DNA of 43,681 nucleotides from Planctomycetota bacterium (GTDB taxonomy: Bacteria; Planctomycetota; B15-G4): contig JAJDER010000015.1 of assembly GCA_029259725.1 (NCBI GenBank), positions 1 to 43,681 of the forward strand, read 5' to 3'. Shown in pieces: positions 7,680-14,489 of this stretch. Made by a program: the position numbers and the translations under genes. The notes below the pieces were generated by a model that searched no databases, had not been told where the DNA came from, and worked only from the letters and a program-made list of their open reading frames with translations. Every line of letters starts with the position of its first letter. Position 1 is the first letter of the stretch.

Positions 7680-10283
7680 TCAGCTCCCGCCGCCCTGGAT
7701 CGTGACGAGCAGCCCGCTCGAGGCGGACAGCCAGGTCGGCGCGCAGTCGTCCGGCCAGAGGAACTGCAGCGCGGCTTCGGCGTCGATCAGCCGCGGGTCC
7801 GCCGGCAGCTCGAAGGGGACCTCGACCGCGCCGAGGCCACTGCTCTCGACGGGCAGCAGGACGACCCGCGCCGGGTCGATCCAGATCTGGGCGCCACCGA
7901 CGAAGAGTGGCTCGGTGAGCACCGCGGACGAGACGGCCAGGAAGCCCGAGGCCGCGGCCGGCGCGTTCGTGCCGGTCACCGAGAACGCCGCGCCAATCTG
8001 CGGCATGGCCGTCACGCCGATGCCGAGGGGGCCGTCGCAGCCGGGCGTGGAGGAACCGAAGCGCGCAGCGCCGGTGGGGAGCATGTCGAGGCGGGTGATC
8101 ACCGCGTCGCCGAAGCCGTTCTGCGTCGTGTCGAAGGCGCCCGGCGTCGTCGGGTAGTCCTCGTAAGTCGAGCGACCGCCGACGATGACGTCGCCTCCGT
8201 CGGGAGCGAGCCACAAGGCCGTTCCGGGTGCGGAGAAGCCGTCCTCGTCTTCGCTCCCACCGAGGAGGGTCGAGGAGAGCAGCTCGGTGCCGTCCTCCGA
8301 GAGCCGCGAGACGAAGAAGTCCTGTCCGCCCACGAACCCGCCGCCCACGGTCTGGTACGCACCGGACGTCGTGGGGAAGTCCACCGAACGCGTGAACCCC
8401 ATGAGGGTGGGCGTCCCGGCGCTGTCGACGGCGACGTGCTCCACCTCGTCGACCGATCCGCCACCGATCCACGTCGAGAACAGCAGCTCGTCGAGCCCCG
8501 ACGTGAGCTTCGCGACAAATCCCTCGGTCGGCCCCTGGTACGTCGCATCGAAGGCGCCGGGCGTGATGGGGAAGTCCGGGCCGTCCGTCCGGCCTGCGAC
8601 GGTGATCGAGCCGGCCGGGCCCACCGCGATGTCGGCAATCTGGACGTCGTCGCCACCGAAGTAGGTCATGGCCTCCAGCACCGAGGCGTCCGGGCTCAAG
8701 CGGCCCACGAACCCGCGCATCGGACCGGCGCTCCATGCCCCTGCCGTGACCGGAAGATCGGTCGACTGCGTGAACCCGGCGACCCAGATGCGACCGGCCG
8801 TATCGACATCCAGGGTATCGATCGTGTCTGCAGCGCTGCCGCCCAGGAACGTCGAGAACACGAGCTTCGAACCGTCGGCCGAGATCCGGGAAACGAAGCC
8901 GTCCCGAAACAGAGGGCCGGGCGCCGCAGGCTCCGGCTGGAAGGCTCCGGATGTTGTGGGATAGACCTCGGACGTCGAATCTCCTGCGATCGTCACTGCA
9001 CCCGTGTCGTGGAGGAAGAGACCTCCGACACCCAGGGAGCCACACGCACTGACAAGGGTGGACCACACGAGGTCCGTGCCGTCCGCCGTCAGTCGGGTCA
9101 CGAAGGCCGCCGCCCCGCACAGCGAGGTCTCGTAGGCACCTGGTGTCGTCGGGAATTCCTCGGACGCCGTGACACCGGCAAGCGTGATCTGACCTCCCGC
9201 ATCGAGCTCCAGGCCACTCACGAGGTCGTTCTTCGATCCACCCAGGAAGGTGGCGAACTGCAACTCACTCCCACGGGCGTCGAATCGGGCCACGAACGTG
9301 TCGTTGGGGAAGAGACCGGACATGCCGCCGTGTTCGGACTGGAGGACCCCGGCTGTGACCGGGAAGTCGCTCGAGGTCGTCTTGCCCGTCACGAGGATGT
9401 CGCCACTCGGATCCACCTCGATGTCGACGAGGTTGTCGGTGAACTCACCACCCAGGTAGGTGGACCAGAGAACCCCCGGGTCGATGACGAGCGGGTGACC
9501 GGAGAACTCGTCGGGCACGACGAAACCGTAGGTGGCTCCGCCCATGAGCCGATAGTCGCATGGCACGGGTCGACGCTCTCCGCCGGAGAGTTCCAGCCAA
9601 GCGATCGGCCGCGGCTGCACGATCCGGTTCCCTCGCGCGGTGTGGATCGTCAGTTCGCCGCGCGGACCTCTCGAGAGGCGCTCCGCGCCGGTGCAGGCCA
9701 CGACGATGTCGCCGAGCCGTCCCAGCTCATCCACGCGTAGGTCGTACTCGAGATGACCGGACACGCTCCGCCACTGGAGGTCGACGCCCTCGTACAGTCC
9801 GTGGTGCAGGACTCGCGCGAATCGTCTCACGCCGCGGCGCCACCGCTCGGGTGCTCCGACGAGGTAGTGGAAGACGCCCGGAAGTCGCTCCTGCCCCGCG
9901 GCTCGGACATCCGATGCCGCGCCGACGAAGCGGAGCTCGAGCGACTCCACGAGCTCGTCGGAGCCTGGATTGCCGATCCACAACGTCAGTCCGTCCGGCT
10001 CCAGGCGCGCGACTGCTCCGTCACCGTGGAGAGTGAAGGCCGCTGGTCCTTTCCATTGACCGAGGTTTTCGATGAACGTCCCCGCGATGAGCGGACGGTG
10101 ATCGCTCGCGAGCGAAGCCCACGTCATGCCCGGGAAGCGGGCTGATGACACCGGGGTCGACGACTGGCGAGGCGGGGAGCGAGTCGACAGACCGCCGCTC
10201 AGGGCGCAGACGGCCGCCACGGCCACAAGGACGAGCGGGTGGCTCCGGCGACCAGTCGGCTGCCTGCGCTCCTCTGCACTCAC
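7680..10283 (-). CDS. Exported SBBP-repeat beta-propeller protein
   Basis: About 867 residues. The chosen GTG at 10283 overlaps the upstream stop by 4 nt (GTGA); a GTG at 10298 is also open. A basic segment and a hydrophobic stretch (PLVLVAVAAVCALSGG) form a signal or anchor. The N-terminal ~250 residues match the domain that precedes SBBP repeats (NLGQWKGP, FHYLVGAPERW, GLYEGVDLQWR, LEYDLRV). Seven SBBP units follow, each with a pattern like STYLGG...D...DPSGDILVTG.T.SSDFPVT.GA, which suggests one seven-bladed propeller. The last ~130 residues are a divergent copy of the C-terminal module shared with other proteins here (ending LSASSGLLVTIQ). The role is likely extracellular binding or scaffolding. 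It is probably co-translated with the oxidase gene. Confidence 0.87.
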   Translation of the reverse strand: MSAEERRQPTGRRSHPLVLVAVAAVCALSGGLSTRSPPRQSSTPVSSARFPGMTWASLASDHRPLIAGTFIENLGQWKGPAAFTLHGDGAVARLEPDGLTLWIGNPGSDELVESLELRFVGAASDVRAAGQERLPGVFHYLVGAPERWRRGVRRFARVLHHGLYEGVDLQWRSVSGHLEYDLRVDELGRLGDIVVACTGAERLSRGPRGELTIHTARGNRIVQPRPIAWLELSGGERRPVPCDYRLMGGATYGFVVPDEFSGHPLVIDPGVLWSTYLGGEFTDNLVDIEVDPSGDILVTGKTTSSDFPVTAGVLQSEHGGMSGLFPNDTFVARFDARGSELQFATFLGGSKNDLVSGLELDAGGQITLAGVTASEEFPTTPGAYETSLCGAAAFVTRLTADGTDLVWSTLVSACGSLGVGGLFLHDTGAVTIAGDSTSEVYPTTSGAFQPEPAAPGPLFRDGFVSRISADGSKLVFSTFLGGSAADTIDTLDVDTAGRIWVAGFTQSTDLPVTAGAWSAGPMRGFVGRLSPDASVLEAMTYFGGDDVQIADIAVGPAGSITVAGRTDGPDFPITPGAFDATYQGPTEGFVAKLTSGLDELLFSTWIGGGSVDEVEHVAVDSAGTPTLMGFTRSVDFPTTSGAYQTVGGGFVGGQDFFVSRLSEDGTELLSSTLLGGSEDEDGFSAPGTALWLAPDGGDVIVGGRSTYEDYPTTPGAFDTTQNGFGDAVITRLDMLPTGAARFGSSTPGCDGPLGIGVTAMPQIGAAFSVTGTNAPAAASGFLAVSSAVLTEPLFVGGAQIWIDPARVVLLPVESSGLGAVEVPFELPADPRLIDAEAALQFLWPDDCAPTWLSASSGLLVTIQGGGS

Positions 10284-12115
10284 TCGAGTCGGATCCACTG
10301 CGCCGGGCTCGGCTGGTGGTTGGCACTCACGGCCGTCAACATGTAGAAGCCCTTCGGCGCCCAGGCTTCGTCCTGAGGTGTCAGGACCGTCAACTCTCTC
10401 CTGAGTGGGTCCGCCTCGTCCACAGGTAGGTCGAATAGAATCTCTAACTCGACATACCGCTGTGACATGTCGAATGCGTGGGTGGCAGAGCCGTTCCTCA
10501 GCAGTGCGACACGGTCGATCTGGGCTCCGAGCGACGTCGACGACACCATGACTTCGATTGTGATCGCCGTGGCGTGGGGGTATGGGCTCGTGTGTGGATC
10601 CAGGAGCGAGTTGCTGTCGATCGCCGGCCGCGGCCCCTTGAAGAAGTAGGGCGGCGAGTAGATCTCGACCGTGTGATCGGGGAGATCTGAGCTGCTCGGG
10701 TTGACGCCGCCCGCAGAGAAGACGCGGCCGTCCGGCAACAGCCCTGCCACCGAGTGATAGCGGCGGTCCACCCCCTGGAAAGCCAGGTCGCCCCAGGCGG
10801 CCGGGGCCGGGGAACCGAACACCTCCTCGGGCTTGTAGCGCTCGGGGGTCTTCCTCGACTTGCAGAGGCCGAGGTTGTCGACCCCCTGCCCACCCACGGC
10901 CATGATGGAGCCGTCGAGCAGGACAACCGTATTGTGCTGGTTACGAGATCGGTTCATCGAAGCAGCCGGGAGCCAGACGGCACTGGGCTCCGGGTTGATC
11001 ATGCGTTCGACGGTCGCGAGATGTTCGGGCGGCAGCGAGCTGGCGCAGATGCTCTCGAGTTCGAGCTCCCGGGTCCCTCCGCCCACGACGTAGACGACCT
11101 CCGTGAACCCGATCAGAGCATCGAAGGTGATCAAGTGGACCGAGCCGCCATTGACGCGCTGGGTGTCCATGAAATCCCCCTCCTCGAAACGGGGATCTCC
11201 TATGCACGGCATGGAGTTCAGATTGAAGTCCATGAACCTCGAAGCTCGGTTCTGAATGACCCCGACGTGTTCCGCGGCGTTGGTCTGCATGAGCATGTTC
11301 CTGCTCAGCAGGTGGAGGCGAGGATAGTCGAGCAGAGGAAGCGGTTCCGGGACGTTCACACAAGAACCGAAGTACGGCGTGTTCGGAGCCGGGGTAGCTT
11401 CCCAACCGGTCGCGGCGGAGTAGAAGTCCGCGTACAGGTCGGCCCCCGGAAGTTCCGGGTTCTGTGCGTGCCCCGTCACCATGACTCGTCCATCTGCGAG
11501 GAGCGTCGCCGTCGGATACCACCGATCCAGCGACATCGCACCGGCGTTGGTCCAGGCGAGGTCCGCACGCTTCGCCGTCGCGTTGAGCCGCCAGGCGTAG
11601 TCGTGGCCGGTGAAGCCGAGTTGGCAGACAGTGACCATCGGATCCGGGTCCACATCCATACACGAACCGTCCGGGTCCGTTCCGCCCACCCACAAGAGAT
11701 CGCCGTTCGGCAGGAACGTGTGCCCTCCGCAGAAGAAGTCCTGGCTCGCGGAGGTCGGGTAGGGCGAGGGCACTGCGGTCACGTTGGCCGGGTCGCGCGG
11801 CTCCCAGAGGTACGTCCGACCGTATTCGTTCGACGGCGCGGTGCACTCGCTGCCCGTGTTGAAGCACACCCACGGTTCGTCGTCACGGATCCCGGGGAGC
11901 ACACCGAACAGGACGCGCTGCTGCGCCTCACGTGGGTCACCCTCCCCGAGCTCGGGCGGTGGGAGCACCGCCGCATGGGCGATCTCGAACGTGGCCCATT
12001 CCGAATCCAGGTCGAGTTCGTAGGGCCCGGCCCACTGCCCGATCACGACTTCGAGCTGCGGATGGGCTCCCACGCTGGTTTGTAGAAACAAGAACGACAT
12101 CAGAACGAACACCAC
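10280..12115 (-). CDS. Galactose/glyoxal-oxidase-like copper radical oxidase
   Basis: 611 residues from GTG at 12115, giving a short signal peptide ending about VGA-HP. It has a kelch-type propeller plus a C-terminal DUF1929 domain (GFYMLTAV...PAQWIRL). All hallmark residues of the family can be placed by motif. Cys129 in FFCGGHTFLPNG and Tyr200 in DRWYPTATLLADGR would form the Tyr-Cys cofactor. Tyr453-His454 in RRYHSVAGLLPDGR and His546 in GSATHAFDMSQR would complete the copper site. Known members oxidise primary alcohols or aldehydes to aldehydes or acids and make H2O2. Here the enzyme is expected outside the cytoplasm and could act on extracellular glycans or small aldehydes. Its stop overlaps the SBBP gene start. 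A TAGGCT hexamer lies ~80 nt upstream. Confidence 0.9.
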   Translation of the reverse strand: MVFVLMSFLFLQTSVGAHPQLEVVIGQWAGPYELDLDSEWATFEIAHAAVLPPPELGEGDPREAQQRVLFGVLPGIRDDEPWVCFNTGSECTAPSNEYGRTYLWEPRDPANVTAVPSPYPTSASQDFFCGGHTFLPNGDLLWVGGTDPDGSCMDVDPDPMVTVCQLGFTGHDYAWRLNATAKRADLAWTNAGAMSLDRWYPTATLLADGRVMVTGHAQNPELPGADLYADFYSAATGWEATPAPNTPYFGSCVNVPEPLPLLDYPRLHLLSRNMLMQTNAAEHVGVIQNRASRFMDFNLNSMPCIGDPRFEEGDFMDTQRVNGGSVHLITFDALIGFTEVVYVVGGGTRELELESICASSLPPEHLATVERMINPEPSAVWLPAASMNRSRNQHNTVVLLDGSIMAVGGQGVDNLGLCKSRKTPERYKPEEVFGSPAPAAWGDLAFQGVDRRYHSVAGLLPDGRVFSAGGVNPSSSDLPDHTVEIYSPPYFFKGPRPAIDSNSLLDPHTSPYPHATAITIEVMVSSTSLGAQIDRVALLRNGSATHAFDMSQRYVELEILFDLPVDEADPLRRELTVLTPQDEAWAPKGFYMLTAVSANHQPSPAQWIRLE

Positions 12116-12194
12116 ACTCTTGGGTGTGCTCAGGGATCCCCCGATCCCCGGTAGCTGTGTGGACGACGAGTTGCTCTCGTCGAGTCCAAGCAGA

Positions 12195-12200
12195 AGCCTA
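12195..12200 (-). promoter_or_regulatory. Candidate -10 hexamer TAGGCT for the oxidase gene
   Basis: TAGGCT on the minus strand, about 80 nt before the GTG at 12115, in the 265-bp gap 12116-12380. It matches the TAGRCT pattern seen before several other starts in the window. No convincing -35 is visible. The gap also has a small inverted repeat (CGCTCC/GGAGCG, about 12206-12225) and otherwise nothing I can assign. Confidence 0.3.
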
Positions 12201-12380
12201 CCCCCGCTCCCCGATCGCGGAGCGCTACGGTGCAGCTACCTGCCTTGGCGGGCGCAGCGCCACACGAGGTCTCCCTGCGCTCGGAGGCCCCCTCATGCGC
12301 GAATCCCGCGACGCGCTGAGGCGTTCGCAACGACAAGCCAGCCGATCAGCCTTTCGGACCACGACCCCACGCCGAAGCCC

Positions 12381-14297
12381 TCAACCCTGCGAGCGCCCCT
12401 TCAGCCCGTTGCTCGCCGAGAAGCCCTTCGGGCCGCCGGCATCCGTGACCCAGTGCTGGAACCAGACGTCGACACCCGCGGGGACGCCCATGGGCCAGGT
12501 GAACGGCAACGCGAACGAACCGCCCGCGCCCACCGGCAGGCCGGGGATCACGAGGTCGGCGGCGGGCACGAGCACGCCACCCTTGAAGGCCGCGTCGATC
12601 TGCGAGAAGCCGACGACCAGCGCCGTGGTCGAGGACGCCAACGCATCGTCGAGGCTGAGCACGTTGGCCGAGCCGCCCGTCAACGGGCCGGAGCCGAACA
12701 GCGCCGGGGTCAGCGCGCCGCTCCCGGCGAGACCGTTGCCGAGGTCGGTCCAGGTGTCGCTGCGGATGTCGCCCACCGCGGCGATCACCGGCGCGGCCGC
12801 GTTGCCGACGTCGTCGGAGAGGGACCAGGTCACGGCCACACCGTCGGTCGCGCCCGTGGTCGGGATCTGCGCGAGCCACATGCAGCCGCCCTGGAAGTAG
12901 CCGTCGTCGCCGCCGGCGGCCTCGACCGCGCCGCCGCTGAAGGTCTGCCAGTTGTAGGAGACGAGCACGTTGCTGATGCCGTCGTCCACCCAGTCGTCCT
13001 GCGCGAAGAGGTGGAAGTCCTGACCTCCGGCGACCACGCTGCCCGGGACCTCCATGGCCAGCACGCGCGGGGCGATGGTGTCGATCGGGCCGTTGTTGTC
13101 GTAGATCTTGTTGATCTGCACGCCGGACTCGCCCTGGGCGGTGACCACGTCGTGGCGGCCGTCGTCGTCGAAGTCGCCGAAGCCGAGGTCCAGGGTCGAG
13201 TCGGTGATCTGCTCGAAGATGTTCACGCGGTTGAAGACGCCGAACGCGTCCTGCTCGTAGACCTTCTCGCGGTTGCCGCTCAGCGACCCGACGAAGACGT
13301 CCATGTCGCCGTCGTTGTCGAAGTCCATCGAGGCCATCTCGTTGTCGTCGTTGCCGTTCGTGCCGGAGAAGGTGGTCTCGGGCGGCGGCACGCCCAGGCC
13401 GCGGTTCTCGCCCCAGCCCTCGTTCTGGCCGACGATGGACTGCACCGCCGCGTCCCAGTCGCCGTCGTTGTCGAGGTCCGACCAGTCGACCTCGTAGCTG
13501 TTGCTCGTGCAGAGGTCATCCAGCGTGGAGTCGATGGTGAAGTGGCCCGTGCCGTCGTTGATCCACAGGCTGCTGCGCTTCTGGCCGCTGCTGCCGAAGC
13601 CGGCGTGGGCGATGTCGATGTCGAAGTCGCCGTCGTAGTCGAAGCAGATCAGGTCCTGGCTGTTGTAGATCTCGACCGGCGCGTGGGTCGCGGTCACGTC
13701 GGTGTAGAAGCCCGCGCCGTCGTTCTGGAAGAGCTTGGCCTGTCCCGGCATGCCGGTGAAATTGAGGCACCCGTCGTTGAGCGCCAGGTCGCGATCCCCG
13801 TCGTTGTCGAAGTCCGCCGCCACCACGCACCAGGCGGACATCGTCGTGAGCGGCATGCGCGTCAGGCTCTCGTCGGTGAAGTTGGCGGTGCCGTCGTTGA
13901 TCAGGATGCGCGCGCGCTTGTTGGTGGCCGGGAAGGGGCCGGCCGGCGCGTAGATCAGGTCCAGGTCGCCGTCGTTGTCGCAGTCCTCGGCGATGACCAT
14001 CTGCGCGTTGAAGTTGGCGACGTTGAGCTGGCTCGAGGCGTCGGTGAAGTTGCCCGCGCCATCGCCCAGGTAGAGCCGCTGCGGGAGCGCGCCGCCGGGT
14101 CCATAGTCCAGGCCGTTGGCGAAGGCGAGGTCCTCGAAGCCGTCCGCGTCGAAGTCGCCCACGGCCACGCCGTTGGTCCAGGTGGCGGGCGAGGACAGCG
14201 CGGCGGCGTCGCGCACGAACTGCTGCGCGGCGGCCGGGGCGGTGAGGAGCGCGAGGGCGGCAAGAGACGGAGCGAGGGCGCGGATGGAACGGAGCAT
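12381..14297 (-). CDS. Exported VCBS/FG-GAP repeat protein with shared C-terminal module
   Basis: 638 residues from ATG at 14297, preceded by AGGGA at good spacing. The signal peptide ends APAAA-QQ. Repeats of the form GDFDADGFEDLAFAN, DCDNDGDLDLI and DFDNDGDMDVFVG carry the Dx[DN]xDGxxD calcium loops of VCBS/FG-GAP propeller blades. About seven are countable, enough for one propeller. The last ~125 residues (from DTWTDLGNGL) are the conserved C-terminal module with FKGGVLVPAADL, WPMGVPAGVDVWFQHW and GPKGFSASNGL. The family is extracellular, and function usually means adhesion or binding. Gene order and orientation match the larger VCBS gene just upstream. A TGGTAAGCT motif lies ~54 nt before the start. 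Confidence 0.88.
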   Translation of the reverse strand: MLRSIRALAPSLAALALLTAPAAAQQFVRDAAALSSPATWTNGVAVGDFDADGFEDLAFANGLDYGPGGALPQRLYLGDGAGNFTDASSQLNVANFNAQMVIAEDCDNDGDLDLIYAPAGPFPATNKRARILINDGTANFTDESLTRMPLTTMSAWCVVAADFDNDGDRDLALNDGCLNFTGMPGQAKLFQNDGAGFYTDVTATHAPVEIYNSQDLICFDYDGDFDIDIAHAGFGSSGQKRSSLWINDGTGHFTIDSTLDDLCTSNSYEVDWSDLDNDGDWDAAVQSIVGQNEGWGENRGLGVPPPETTFSGTNGNDDNEMASMDFDNDGDMDVFVGSLSGNREKVYEQDAFGVFNRVNIFEQITDSTLDLGFGDFDDDGRHDVVTAQGESGVQINKIYDNNGPIDTIAPRVLAMEVPGSVVAGGQDFHLFAQDDWVDDGISNVLVSYNWQTFSGGAVEAAGGDDGYFQGGCMWLAQIPTTGATDGVAVTWSLSDDVGNAAAPVIAAVGDIRSDTWTDLGNGLAGSGALTPALFGSGPLTGGSANVLSLDDALASSTTALVVGFSQIDAAFKGGVLVPAADLVIPGLPVGAGGSFALPFTWPMGVPAGVDVWFQHWVTDAGGPKGFSASNGLKGRSQG

Positions 14298-14350
14298 GGA
14301 TGACGATCCCTGGTGAGCGTGCGCGACGAGAGCGACGAAAACGGTGCGGA

Positions 14351-14356
14351 AGCTTA
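14351..14356 (-). promoter_or_regulatory. Candidate extended -10 (TGGTAAGCT) upstream of a VCBS gene
   Basis: Reading the minus strand, TGG precedes TAAGCT at 14356-14351, 54 nt before the ATG at 14297. It resembles an extended -10 and the TAGRCT pattern elsewhere in the window. The surrounding gap 14298-14489 shows no other feature. Confidence 0.28.
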
Positions 14357-14489
14357 CCACGGGGTCCCGGAGCGACCTCGGCGGCCACTGCGCGCTCGCC
14401 CTCATGCAAGCGCGCACACCCCCACGTCCAAGGGACCACGCGCGGGACGGCGCCGCCTCCGCCGACCCGCGCGGTCCCGGGAGGAGGAT

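Noticed and set aside
12206..12225. Inverted repeat CGCTCC/GGAGCG as a terminator or operator
   Set aside because: A six-base stem with no T-run; such stems occur by chance often at this GC content.
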